From positions 3,493,501-3,557,500 of the forward strand of contig CP060499.1 of assembly GCA_024760525.1 (NCBI GenBank): a stretch of 64,000 bases of DNA, read 5' to 3'. The notes under the pieces are model-generated. The model saw only the letters and a list, made by a program, of their open reading frames with translations, searched no databases and had not been told where the DNA came from. The stretch is from Nitrospira sp. Lineage in GTDB: Bacteria > Nitrospirota > Nitrospiria > Nitrospirales > Nitrospiraceae. Shown in pieces: positions 8,338 through 16,761 of this stretch (its first letter is position 1; each line of letters starts with the position of its first letter). A program made the position numbers and the translations under genes.

Positions 8338-9318
8338 ATGCATGTGCACGCCCTTTCCGTCGGCATTCAGGTCCCGACCCATCATTTCAGCGGGATCGTG
8401 CATAGCGTCTTCCACCAGGCCTGTAACATACGACTCGACCCGGATGGCCTGCTGACTCTTCTTCCCTCCGAGAAAGACAATGTTCCACAGGGTATTCGCT
8501 TGAATACCTCGTCCCGGCCTGTCTTCTCGGATCACCTCCGAGTCGGCCAACCGGTCGCCTGCCGGGGAGGTATTCTCCGCGCCAGCGGACTCGATTTTTC
8601 CGTTGACCTGCGACCCGCCCGTCCTTGGCATATCGATCTCCAAGAGTTGCGCATTGATCTTCGGCACCGCGCCCAAGCCCACTCCTGGGCGATCGCCTGG
8701 TCGCAATTGCAGCGCTCAGGGCGCAGAGGCGGCCTATGGAAGATTCTGAAACCTGTTTCTCCCTCAACAGGGCAGTCGGATACTCCAGCCGCCACTGAAG
8801 TGCTTCTACACCCGATGGCTCATGCAATTCCTGCCCTGTTGCACGCAACGAGAGATTTTCAGCTGGAAGATGCCAAGGCTTCCAGTAGGTCATTGATCGG
8901 CCTAGGGCCCGGCCTAACTCCGTCCGGCGACGATTTTCTTGTGGGCTATTTGGCCGGCTTATGGGCCACGGCGGGTCACAGCCCATCGCGAACGCAGTTC
9001 GTGGCCGCCCTCGGCGTTGAAATATCCGCAGCAGCGCGAAACACCAATGAGATCAGCGGCGCCTATCTCCGATCAGCAGCCACGGGCCATGTCTCTGAAC
9101 CCATCGCGAAGTTAGCGCAGCAGCTGAGACAGGCAAGTGACATGAGAAGTGTCAGGATGGCCACACAAGGCGCGTTGCAAGTCGGCCATACGTCCGGCGC
9201 CGACGGGGTGTTGGGTCTGTTGTTGGGCTGCCTCGCCTGGCAAAGCCCGGCCCCTGATCTTCCTTATGCGTCTGTGCTCTTCGATAGGTCTGTCGACCGT
9301 GACATGCAGCTGGAATGA
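8338..9318 (+). CDS. allH: DUF2877 protein, AllH-like subunit of a carbamoyltransferase
   Basis: This 326-residue protein carries the DUF2877 signature GLGPGLTPSGDDFLVGYLAG at about residues 188-207. In Escherichia coli the homologue YlbF (AllH) works with FdrA (AllF) and YlbE (AllG) as oxamate carbamoyltransferase, which releases carbamoyl phosphate from oxalurate in anaerobic allantoin breakdown. Here it lies 40 nt after the GntR gene and upstream of the fdrA unit, so all three subunits are present. The ATG at 8338 has GGAG eight bases upstream. A GTG at 8329 lies inside that ribosome site and is rejected. The substrate in this organism is not shown by the sequence. Confidence 0.82.
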   Translation: MHVHALSVGIQVPTHHFSGIVHSVFHQACNIRLDPDGLLTLLPSEKDNVPQGIRLNTSSRPVFSDHLRVGQPVACRGGILRASGLDFSVDLRPARPWHIDLQELRIDLRHRAQAHSWAIAWSQLQRSGRRGGLWKILKPVSPSTGQSDTPAATEVLLHPMAHAIPALLHATRDFQLEDAKASSRSLIGLGPGLTPSGDDFLVGYLAGLWATAGHSPSRTQFVAALGVEISAAARNTNEISGAYLRSAATGHVSEPIAKLAQQLRQASDMRSVRMATQGALQVGHTSGADGVLGLLLGCLAWQSPAPDLPYASVLFDRSVDRDMQLE

Positions 9319-9383
9319 TGAAGGAGCGATGAGACCTGATCCACGAGTTGATTTGCCGTATGGCTAGAGCTCCAGATTTGCTC

Positions 9384-9412
9384 TTGACATTGTATACAAT
9401 GTTGTGTTCCAT
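9384..9412 (+). promoter_or_regulatory. Promoter of the fdrA operon with overlapping GntR operator
   Basis: A consensus -35 box TTGACA lies at 9384-9389. A weak -10 (TTCCAT, 9407-9412) follows at 17 bp. A perfect 16-bp palindrome ACATTGTATACAATGT at 9387-9402 overlaps the -35 and spacer. Its 12-bp core is identical to the palindrome before the GntR gene, so repression by promoter occlusion is likely. Confidence 0.7.
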
Positions 9413-9445
9413 TTGGGCCCGTAGCTCTCACCAAGGACCGACCAC

Positions 9446-11005
9446 ATGGCCACGGCTACCAAAGTACTCAAGAATTTTTATCGTGACTCCGTCTCGCTGA
9501 TGCAACTCTCCTCCACGTTCGCCAAGCTGCCGGGCGTGGAGCAAGCCTCGGCCATCATGGCCTCTCCCAACAACATGAGCTTGCTCCGGGAAGCCGGCTT
9601 GCTGACCGAATCCGTCGACGCCAGCGCCAATGACCTGCTGATCGCGCTGCAAGGCGACGCCGATGCACTGGAATCAGCGTTGGCAGCCGCGGAGTCGGCA
9701 TTGAAACAGCCGCCTCCATCGTCTTCGGGAAGCGGACCGTCACGCGGCCTCCCCCCCCGAAGCATCGAAATGGGTCTGGGGAATATGGTCGGCGCGAACC
9801 TTGTCCTGATCTCCACTCCCGGCGAGTACGCGGCATCCGAAGCCTTCAAGGCCTTGAGTCTCGGCCTCAACGTGATGCTGTTCAGTGACAACGTCGAGTT
9901 GAAGGACGAAATCGCCCTCAAACGTTTCGCCCAATCCCGCGATCTCATCGTGATGGGCCCGGATTGCGGAACGGCCATCATCAGCGGCATCCCGCTCGCC
10001 TTCGCCAACGTGGTGCGCCGCGGGGTCATCGGTGTCGTCGGAGCATCCGGCACGGGTTTACAGCAGGTCACCTGCCTGGTCGATCGATGGGGGGGCGGCA
10101 TTTCACAAGCGATCGGCACGGGCGGGCACGATTTGCATCGCGACGTGGGCGGCATTTCCATGCTCCAAGGACTGAATGCCCTCGTGGCCGACTCCTCCAC
10201 TTCGGTCATCGTGCTGATCTCCAAACCTCCATCGCCGGACGTGGCCGGACATGTGCTGGAAGCGGCTGCGCGCGCCGGGAAGCCGGTCGTGGTGAATTTT
10301 CTCGGCGCCGATCCTGCGCGCGTCAGGCGCGGCAATGTGTTCGCCGCCACAACTCTGGAGGATGCCGCAGCGGCAGCGGTGGCCCTCGCTGAAGGCCGAA
10401 ACCCTGATGATGCGAAACCGAAATGCCCACCTGTCTCCATTCCGTCCAAACTGTCCCCCGGACAGCACTACATCCGCGGTCTGTACAGTGGGGGGACCTT
10501 TTGTTACGAAGCGACCCTCTTGCTGAAGAAAGAGTTAGGACAAGTCTCTTCCAACACGCCGGTAGAGCCCGGAGACCGTTTAGGCGATGTCTGGACGAGT
10601 CGTGCGCACACCGTCATCGATTTGGGTGACGATCTGTTCACCCGCGGACGTCCGCATCCGATGATCGATCACCGACTGAGGAATGAACGCCTCATCAAAG
10701 AGGCGACCGATCCCGAAACGGCGGTCATCCTGCTGGACGTGGTCCTTGGATATGGGTCTCATGCCGATCCCGCGGGTGAAATCGTGCCGGTCGTTCAAAA
10801 GGCGCGCGAGGTGGCGGGCAAGGCCGGAAGAGACCTGGTGATCATAGGCTTCGTGTGCGGGACTGCCGGAGATCCACAGAATCTCGCTCGGCAAGAAGCG
10901 GCCTTGCGAGAGGCCGGCGTCATCCTTGCTGAGAGCAACGCTCAAGCGGTGCGCATGGCAACCGCCGTGGCAGTAGGAGCAGGGGCTGTCGGAGGGCGAT
11001 CATGA
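9446..11005 (+). CDS. fdrA: FdrA/AllF protein, acyl-CoA-synthetase-like subunit of a carbamoyltransferase
   Basis: This 519-residue protein belongs to the FdrA family, which is built like the succinyl-CoA synthetase alpha/beta fold. A nucleotide or phosphate binding Rossmann segment GVVGASGTGLQQVT is at 196-209, with MGPDCGT at 170-176 and GTGGHDLHRDVGG at 224-236, the place of the phosphohistidine loop in succinyl-CoA synthetase. In E. coli FdrA (AllF) is a subunit of oxamate carbamoyltransferase. It begins the second transcription unit, with AAGGA eight bases before the ATG, and its stop overlaps the next start by four bases. Together with the DUF1116 and DUF2877 genes it should make or consume carbamoyl phosphate, which the adjacent carbamate kinase can turn into ATP. 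Confidence 0.88.
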   Translation: MATATKVLKNFYRDSVSLMQLSSTFAKLPGVEQASAIMASPNNMSLLREAGLLTESVDASANDLLIALQGDADALESALAAAESALKQPPPSSSGSGPSRGLPPRSIEMGLGNMVGANLVLISTPGEYAASEAFKALSLGLNVMLFSDNVELKDEIALKRFAQSRDLIVMGPDCGTAIISGIPLAFANVVRRGVIGVVGASGTGLQQVTCLVDRWGGGISQAIGTGGHDLHRDVGGISMLQGLNALVADSSTSVIVLISKPPSPDVAGHVLEAAARAGKPVVVNFLGADPARVRRGNVFAATTLEDAAAAAVALAEGRNPDDAKPKCPPVSIPSKLSPGQHYIRGLYSGGTFCYEATLLLKKELGQVSSNTPVEPGDRLGDVWTSRAHTVIDLGDDLFTRGRPHPMIDHRLRNERLIKEATDPETAVILLDVVLGYGSHADPAGEIVPVVQKAREVAGKAGRDLVIIGFVCGTAGDPQNLARQEAALREAGVILAESNAQAVRMATAVAVGAGAVGGRS

Positions 11006-12417
11006 TGCAGGCCATGTTCCAAGAGAAGCTTCAGGTATTGAATGTCGGGCTTTCTTCCTTCGCTGATTCCATCGTCATGGCAGGCGGTTCCGCTCTCCAG
11101 ATCGAATGGGCTCCTCCCGCGCAGGGGCAGGCGGAAGTGGGCCGTGACCTGGCCAGACTGGTCAACCTTTCCTCTGTTGAAACAGCGAACCAGACAGCCT
11201 TCGACGCCTACCAATCGGCCCAGCCGGTGCTTCGCGGAGTCGGTATTGCGGGGCAAGTCATTCCCAACATGGCGGAGCGCATGATTCTCCACAGTGGTCC
11301 TCCCATTGCCTGGAACGACATGTGTGGCCCGATGAAAGGAGCGATTGTCGGCGCCATTCTCTACGAAGGGTGGGCCGAGGATCTGGTCAAGGCGGAGTCG
11401 CTTGTTTCCCGTGGCGAGATTGTCTTCGAAGCATGCCATCACCATCGCGCGGTCGGCCCCATGGCCGGCATCATCAGCCCCTCCATGCCGGTCTGGATCG
11501 TGGACAATACCACCCAGGGCAACCAGGCGTTCTGCAATTTTAACGAGGGGATCGGAAAGGCGCTTCGATTCGGCGCCAACGGTCCGGAAGTGATCAACCG
11601 TCTCAAGTGGATGGGCCAGGTCCTTGCCCCGGCGTTACGGGGGGGCATCGAGACGCTGGGCGGGCTCGAGCTGAAGACCTTGATGGCGCAGGCGCTGCAC
11701 ATGGGAGACGAGATCCACAATCGCAATGTCGCGGCGTCTTCGCTGTTCCTGAAGAAGTTGGTCCCCGCGCTCTTGAAGACACGCACGCCGTCGAACGAGA
11801 TCGCCGCGGCCGTCGACTTTATCGCCGGCAACGATCACTTCTTCCTCAATCTTTCCATGGCTGCTTGTAAAGCCATGCTCGATGCCGCGCACGCCGTGCC
11901 CGGCAGCAGCATGGTCACGGCCATGGCGCGCAACGGCGTCGAGTTCGGGATTCGCGTCAGCGGGACCGGCGAGCAATGGTTTACGGCGCCGGCGCCGATC
12001 GTCGAGGGGCTTCTTTTCCCAGGATATGCTCCGTCGGATGCGGCGCCCGATCTGGGCGACAGTGCGATCACCGAGACAGCCGGTATCGGCGGTTTTGCGA
12101 TGGCGACCTCTCCGGCCATCGTCAAGTTCGTCGGAGGCACTCCGCAGGACGCGATCGACAATACCATGTCCATGACCCATATCACCCTCGGTCGAAACAA
12201 CGCGTTTACACTGCCGCCGATGAACTTTGCCGGTTCACCGGCAGGCATCGACATCCGGAAAGTCGTCGATACCGGCATTCAACCGATCATCAATACGGGG
12301 ATCGCCCACCGCGAGGCCGGAGTCGGCCAGATCGGAGCCGGCATTACGCGCGCCCCGCTGGCCTGTTTCACACAGGCGGTATCCGCGCTGGCCCGCGCCG
12401 TAGAACGGAGCGAGTAA
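11002..12417 (+). CDS. allG: DUF1116 (YlbE/AllG-like) protein, carbamoyltransferase subunit
   Basis: This 471-residue protein is a member of the DUF1116 family (E. coli YlbE, now AllG). Typical stretches are WAPPAQG near residue 34, GNQAFCNFNEGIGKALRFG, TLMAQALHMGDEIHNRNVAA, GNDHFFLNLSMAACK and MVTAMARNGVEFGIRVSG. The start overlaps the fdrA stop (ATGA), so translational coupling and a stoichiometric complex are likely. It is followed 12 nt later by carbamate kinase. In E. coli the protein is part of the complex that splits oxalurate with phosphate into oxamate and carbamoyl phosphate. Whether the substrate here is oxalurate, allophanate or another N-carbamoyl compound cannot be read from the sequence. 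Confidence 0.85.
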   Translation: MMQAMFQEKLQVLNVGLSSFADSIVMAGGSALQIEWAPPAQGQAEVGRDLARLVNLSSVETANQTAFDAYQSAQPVLRGVGIAGQVIPNMAERMILHSGPPIAWNDMCGPMKGAIVGAILYEGWAEDLVKAESLVSRGEIVFEACHHHRAVGPMAGIISPSMPVWIVDNTTQGNQAFCNFNEGIGKALRFGANGPEVINRLKWMGQVLAPALRGGIETLGGLELKTLMAQALHMGDEIHNRNVAASSLFLKKLVPALLKTRTPSNEIAAAVDFIAGNDHFFLNLSMAACKAMLDAAHAVPGSSMVTAMARNGVEFGIRVSGTGEQWFTAPAPIVEGLLFPGYAPSDAAPDLGDSAITETAGIGGFAMATSPAIVKFVGGTPQDAIDNTMSMTHITLGRNNAFTLPPMNFAGSPAGIDIRKVVDTGIQPIINTGIAHREAGVGQIGAGITRAPLACFTQAVSALARAVERSE

Positions 12418-12429
12418 GGAGGCAGCGTC

Positions 12430-13380
12430 ATGAGCGCGACGAACAAACTGGCGGTGGTGGCGGTCGGCGGCAACGCATTGATCAGAGACAAACATCACGA
12501 ATCGATCCCCGATCAGAGCCGGGAAGCGGCCCTCACCTCACACCACATCGCCGACATGATTGCAGCCGGATGGAACGTAGTCATCACGCATGGGACCGGC
12601 CCGCAAGTCGGGTTCATCATGCGCCGCTCCGAGTTGGCATTGGAAGAGGTCCCACCCGTGCCGATGGACTACGCCGATGCCGATCTACAGGGAGGCATCG
12701 GCTACATGTTCCTCAAGGCACTGCATAACGAATTTCAGCAGCGCCGATTGGATCGAAAGGCCGTGGCCATCATCACGCAAACGCTGGTAGATCGCAACGA
12801 TCCCGCCTTTGCCGATCCGTCCAAACCCATCGGGTCTCATATGGATGAGCAGACGGCGCAGCGACTCGCGTCCCGTCAGGGTTGGATCGTAAAGGAAGAC
12901 GCCGGACGCGGGTGGCGACGCGTGGTGCCCTCTCCCCTGCCGAAGACCATCGTCGAGTTGGCGGCGATCAAGACATTGGCTCACGCAGGGTTCGTCGTGA
13001 TTGCCTGCGGCGGAGGAGGAATCCCGGTGGTGGAAGATGACGGAGGAAATCTGAACGGAGTCGAGGCCGTCATCGACAAGGACCTGGCCTCGAGCCTGCT
13101 GGCCCGCGGCATCGGCGCCGATCTGTTGATGGTCTCTACCGGTGTGGAGAAGGTGGCGATCGACTTCAATAAGCCCACCCAACGGTGGCTGGATCGCATG
13201 ACGGTGGCCGAAGCGAAGCGCTACTATGCGGACGATCAATTCGATAAAGGCAGCATGGGACCGAAGATCCAAGCCCTGATCGAATTCATAGAAGGAGGTG
13301 GACAGACCGGGTTGATCACCAATCCTGAGAATATCGGTCGCGCCTTGGCCGGTAAAACGGGAACGTTCATCGTGAAATAA
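12430..13380 (+). CDS. arcC: Carbamate kinase
   Basis: This 316-residue enzyme of the amino-acid kinase fold transfers phosphate between carbamoyl phosphate and ADP. In catabolism this yields ATP plus carbamate, which decays to CO2 and ammonia. Diagnostic motifs are AVGGNAL at 11-17, THGTGPQVG, ACGGGGIPV, AVIDKDLAS and the C-terminal GSMGPKI. The ATG has a strong AAGGAGG eight bases upstream. Its place directly after fdrA and the DUF1116 gene matches the allantoin (AllK) arrangement rather than an arginine deiminase operon, as no arcA or arcB lies nearby. This is the energy-conserving step of the proposed pathway. Confidence 0.95.
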   Translation: MSATNKLAVVAVGGNALIRDKHHESIPDQSREAALTSHHIADMIAAGWNVVITHGTGPQVGFIMRRSELALEEVPPVPMDYADADLQGGIGYMFLKALHNEFQQRRLDRKAVAIITQTLVDRNDPAFADPSKPIGSHMDEQTAQRLASRQGWIVKEDAGRGWRRVVPSPLPKTIVELAAIKTLAHAGFVVIACGGGGIPVVEDDGGNLNGVEAVIDKDLASSLLARGIGADLLMVSTGVEKVAIDFNKPTQRWLDRMTVAEAKRYYADDQFDKGSMGPKIQALIEFIEGGGQTGLITNPENIGRALAGKTGTFIVK

Positions 13381-13384
13381 TATA

Positions 13385-13561
13385 GTAGGCATCAGGATGC
13401 TCAAAAGGCTGTCCAGCAAGGCCGCAGCAAGCGAAAAGGCAAGGCGTAATCCTTTTCACCCACCACCCCGAGCTGCTTTGGCAGCTCTTTCCCGGTGGTA
13501 CGTTGAGCCTTTGAGCGATGCGAGAACGCCGGCGGCGGACTTTTTCAGCATCCTGGTAGGC
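13385..13561. repeat. MITE-like inverted-repeat element with a possible 6-bp target duplication
   Basis: The gap between carbamate kinase and the BMP gene holds a long imperfect inverted repeat. The left end CAGGATGCT (13393-13401) mirrors the right end AGCATCCTG (13547-13555). Similarity continues inwards through AAAAGGCTGTCC against GGCGGCGGACTTTTT, and GCAAGCGAAAAGGC against GCCTTTGAGCGATGC. The hexamer GTAGGC occurs on both flanks (13385-13390 and 13556-13561), like a target-site duplication. There is no transposase gene. It may be a miniature mobile element or a dispersed palindromic repeat. In RNA it would fold into a long hairpin between the enzyme and transporter genes. Confidence 0.65.
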
Positions 13562-13594
13562 GCCACACACATCTTACCCGTAGGGAGGACATAT

Positions 13595-14731
13595 ATGTCC
13601 GAATCACGCAAACTGACAAGACGCCAAGTGTTACAAGGAACCGCAGCTGCCGGGGCGTTGAGCATGTTGGGGAACTTGGAGTGGATCGGCGAAGCCTGGG
13701 GCGCATCCGACAAGGTCAAGATGGGGTTCATCTTCGTAGGGCCGCGAGATGACTATGGATACAATCAGGCCCATTTCGAGGGGAAAGCGGCGGTGGCCAA
13801 GCTTGAGTGGGTCAAAGCCTTTGACGAAGAAAAAGTCCCGGAGACGATCGAGGTTCAAAAAACCATGGAGAGCATGGTCAAACTGGACGCAGCGCAGGTC
13901 TTGTTTCCCACCTCCTTCGGGTATTTCGATCCTCATATTCTCAAGGTCGCACCCCAATTCCCCAATATTCAGTTCTTACACTGCGGAGGACTGTATCAGG
14001 AAGGAAAACACCCCAAGAATGTGGGCAGTTACTTCGGCTATATCGACGAATCCCAGTATGTGGCCGGCATAGTCGCCGGTGGGATGAGCAAGAGCGGGAA
14101 ACTGGGATTTGTGGCGGCAAAGCCGATTCCACAGGTCTTGCGCAATATCAACAACTATACGCTCGGCGCCCGCAGCATCAATCCGAAGTGCACGACCCAT
14201 GTCATTTTCACAGGAGACTGGTCCTTGCCGGTCCGTGAAGCCGAGGCGACGAACAGCTTGGTCGACCAAGGCATCGACGTCGTCACCTGCCACGTCGACA
14301 GCCCCAAGGTCGTTATTACGACCACAGAAAAGCGTGGCATCTACTGCACCGGGTATCACTGCAATCAATCGAAGCTGGCCCCCAAAGGGTATCTCACGGG
14401 AGCAGAATGGAACTGGGCCAAGGTCTATATGGATTACGCCGACATGATTCGAAAAGGGCAGACCGTTCCGCATCTCGTGCGCGGCGGGCTGAAGGAAGGC
14501 ATCGTCAAGGTATCGGACTATAACCAAGTGGTGACGGATGCCGTTCGCAAACAAGCCGATGCGGCCAAAGATAAATTCATGAGCGGGGGGATGGTCGTGT
14601 ACAAGGGCCCGATCAAAGACAATACAGGCCGTGTCGTCGTTGCTGCGGGAACGGAACATGTCCAGACCGATATGTGGCTGGAAAGCATGGATTGGCTGGT
14701 AGAGGGAGTCATCGGTTCAACGAAGTCGTGA
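13595..14731 (+). CDS. BMP-family ABC transporter substrate-binding protein, Tat-exported
   Basis: This 378-residue protein starts with a twin-arginine signal (RKLTRRQVLQGTAAAG, cleavage near GEAWGA) and continues as a BMP (basic membrane protein / Med family) periplasmic binding protein. VKMGFIFVGPRDDYGYNQAH, the early conserved segment of this family, is present, as is GYFDPHILKVAPQFPNIQFLHCGG. BMP proteins feed nucleoside-type ABC importers. This one is followed by two permeases and a fused double ATPase, and lies in a cluster with biuret-hydrolase-like enzymes, so the ligand is probably a small ureide rather than a nucleoside. AGGGAGG seven bases before the ATG fixes the start. A longer open frame upstream runs through the inverted repeat and is not coding. 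Confidence 0.88.
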   Translation: MSESRKLTRRQVLQGTAAAGALSMLGNLEWIGEAWGASDKVKMGFIFVGPRDDYGYNQAHFEGKAAVAKLEWVKAFDEEKVPETIEVQKTMESMVKLDAAQVLFPTSFGYFDPHILKVAPQFPNIQFLHCGGLYQEGKHPKNVGSYFGYIDESQYVAGIVAGGMSKSGKLGFVAAKPIPQVLRNINNYTLGARSINPKCTTHVIFTGDWSLPVREAEATNSLVDQGIDVVTCHVDSPKVVITTTEKRGIYCTGYHCNQSKLAPKGYLTGAEWNWAKVYMDYADMIRKGQTVPHLVRGGLKEGIVKVSDYNQVVTDAVRKQADAAKDKFMSGGMVVYKGPIKDNTGRVVVAAGTEHVQTDMWLESMDWLVEGVIGSTKS

Positions 14732-15789
14732 GCAGAACCGTGCCGCAAACGCTGAACAAAGCGCTGGAACCGTTCTTCATCATCGTCGGGTCGTTGATGG
14801 TCTCGATGGTGTTGTTCGGCATCTTTGTGGCTTCGGCAGGAGCAGATCCGTTCGAGGTGTATCAGACCATGTATCGTGCCGCCTTCGGCACCTCGTTTTC
14901 CTGGCAGAATACGCTGATCCGAGCCGCGCCGCTGATGCTGACGGCGCTCTGCACCGCGCTGCCCGGGTACCTCGGGTTGATTATCATCGGGGGCGAGGGT
15001 GCAGTGGTCATGGGCGGTCTCTTCGCGGCGATTGCGGCGCTCACCATGCCGACTGCTCCCCCGATGGTCGTTTTGACCACCATGGCGCTCGTGGGCATGG
15101 TGGGAGGCGGGCTGTGGCTGACCATCGGAGGAGCATTGCGGCATTATCGCGCCGTCAATGAAACCATCAGCAGTCTGTTGCTGAACTATATCGCCATCGC
15201 GGTATTGAACCATCTCGTGACCAGTACCTTTCGGGATCCGGAAAGTCTCAATCATCCTTCGACGCATCATATCGGAGAAGCCAATATGATCGGCGCCATT
15301 CCTGGAACGGACCTCCACTGGGGATTAGTGTTCGGGGTCGTGGCGTGCATCATCGCATGGTTTCTCATGCATCACACCGTATTCGGTTTTGCATCCCAAG
15401 TTGCCGGAGGCAATGTTCGGGCGGCTCAAATCGCAGGGTTGCCGGTCGGGCGACTGATCTTGATCATCTGCTTCGTGGCAGGCGCGGCCGGCGGGCTGGC
15501 CGGCATGGTAGAGGTGGCGGCCATTCATGGCCGGGCCAATGACACCCTCAATGCCAATTATGGGTATGCCGGCATTCTCGTGGCCTTTGTGGCGCGCAAT
15601 AATCCGTTGGCCATCATTCCTGTTGCCATCTTGCTGGGCGGCATCCGCGCGAGCAGCGGATTGCTGCAACGCGCGCACGAACTGCCCGATGCGACCGTGC
15701 TCGTGATGCAGGGAATTATTTTTCTCGTCATCCTCTTCAGTGAAACCCTATACGGCCGCTTTTCGAAGTTGCAGAAACAAGGAGCGTGA
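14728..15789 (+). CDS. ABC transporter permease (nucleoside/BMP type), first subunit
   Basis: This 353-residue membrane protein has about eight to ten hydrophobic segments and the family stretches TALCTALPGYLGLIIIGGEG, RAVNETISSLLLNYIA and GILVAFVARNNPLAIIPVAI, typical of BPD_transp_2 permeases paired with BMP binding proteins. It forms the channel with the next permease. The GTG at 14728 overlaps the BMP stop (GTGA) and is preferred; the frame is open further upstream but would overlap the BMP gene more. Its stop overlaps the next start. Confidence 0.87.
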   Translation: MSRTVPQTLNKALEPFFIIVGSLMVSMVLFGIFVASAGADPFEVYQTMYRAAFGTSFSWQNTLIRAAPLMLTALCTALPGYLGLIIIGGEGAVVMGGLFAAIAALTMPTAPPMVVLTTMALVGMVGGGLWLTIGGALRHYRAVNETISSLLLNYIAIAVLNHLVTSTFRDPESLNHPSTHHIGEANMIGAIPGTDLHWGLVFGVVACIIAWFLMHHTVFGFASQVAGGNVRAAQIAGLPVGRLILIICFVAGAAGGLAGMVEVAAIHGRANDTLNANYGYAGILVAFVARNNPLAIIPVAILLGGIRASSGLLQRAHELPDATVLVMQGIIFLVILFSETLYGRFSKLQKQGA

Positions 15790-16706
15790 TGGAAATCGGA
15801 TGGTGGGGAGTCCTCATCGCCGTCTTGGGCGGCGCGATTCGAATCGGCACGCCGTTTCTTTTTGTCTCGCTGGGCGAGTGTTTGACCGAGAAAAGCGGGC
15901 GCATCAACTTGGGTCTGGAAGGCACACTGGTCATGGGCGCCATGACCGGCTATGCCGTCTCGCTGCACAGCGGGTCCCCCTGGCTGGGAGTCCTGTGCGC
16001 CGGATTGGCCGGCATGGTGCTCGGCGCCCTGCACAGCTGGCTCTGCAGCTTCAAACGAGTCAACGATATCGCCGTGGGGATCGCGATGATGCTGTTCGGC
16101 ACGGGATTGGCCTTCTTTCTGGGGAAGCCGTACATCCAGCCATCTGCGCCCCGGCTGCCCTCGATCGATCTCGGCGCATGGAGTGATATCCCCCAACTGA
16201 AGGCGGCTCTGCAGATCAATGCGCTGTTCCTCATGGGAATCGTCGTGGCCATTGCGCTTGCATGGATGTTGAAGAACACCGCATGGGGATTAAAAGTACG
16301 AGTCGTCGGCGAAAGCGCGGATGCGGCCCGCGCCCTGGGATTGCCGGTCGATCGCATACGGATTCTCAGCACGGCTCAAGGAGGATTCTTGGCAGGGATC
16401 GGCGGGTCATATCTATCCCTCTACTACCCGTTCAACTGGAGTGAAGGCCTCTCGAGCGGACAGGGACTGATGGCGGTGGCCTTGGTGATTTTCGCTCGTT
16501 GGCATCCGGTAGGCTGCCTCTGGGTCTCTCTTTTGTGGGGAGGGGCCGCCGCGTTAGGACCTTCCTTGCAATCCGTCGGCATTACAGGCGGCTACTACAT
16601 CTTCAACGCGATCCCGTACATCATGACCTTGGCCGTCATGATCATCACCTGTTCTCCAAAACGCACGCTTGTAGGAGTGCCCCATGAACTCACAGTAACT
16701 CGTTAG
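15789..16706 (+). CDS. ABC transporter permease (nucleoside/BMP type), second subunit
   Basis: This 305-residue membrane protein is the second BPD_transp_2 permease of the import system. It shows GTPFLFVSLGECLTEKSGRI, NLGLEGTLVMGAM, VNDIAVGIAMMLFGTG and the coupling-helix region WGLKVRVVGESADAARALGL, which contacts the ATPase. The ATG at 15789 overlaps the preceding stop (TGATG) and has AAGGAG upstream. It ends with a short cytoplasmic tail. A 55-nt gap separates it from the first cysteine hydrolase gene. Confidence 0.87.
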   Translation: MEIGWWGVLIAVLGGAIRIGTPFLFVSLGECLTEKSGRINLGLEGTLVMGAMTGYAVSLHSGSPWLGVLCAGLAGMVLGALHSWLCSFKRVNDIAVGIAMMLFGTGLAFFLGKPYIQPSAPRLPSIDLGAWSDIPQLKAALQINALFLMGIVVAIALAWMLKNTAWGLKVRVVGESADAARALGLPVDRIRILSTAQGGFLAGIGGSYLSLYYPFNWSEGLSSGQGLMAVALVIFARWHPVGCLWVSLLWGGAAALGPSLQSVGITGGYYIFNAIPYIMTLAVMIITCSPKRTLVGVPHELTVTR

Positions 16707-16761
16707 TCGACACAGGATGACTCGAACGAACCCTAACCCAGACATTCAGGAGAGGTGAGCC

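Noticed and set aside
12430..13380. Carbamate kinase as part of an arginine deiminase pathway
   Set aside because: No arginine deiminase or ornithine carbamoyltransferase gene is present; the neighbours are the FdrA and DUF1116 genes.
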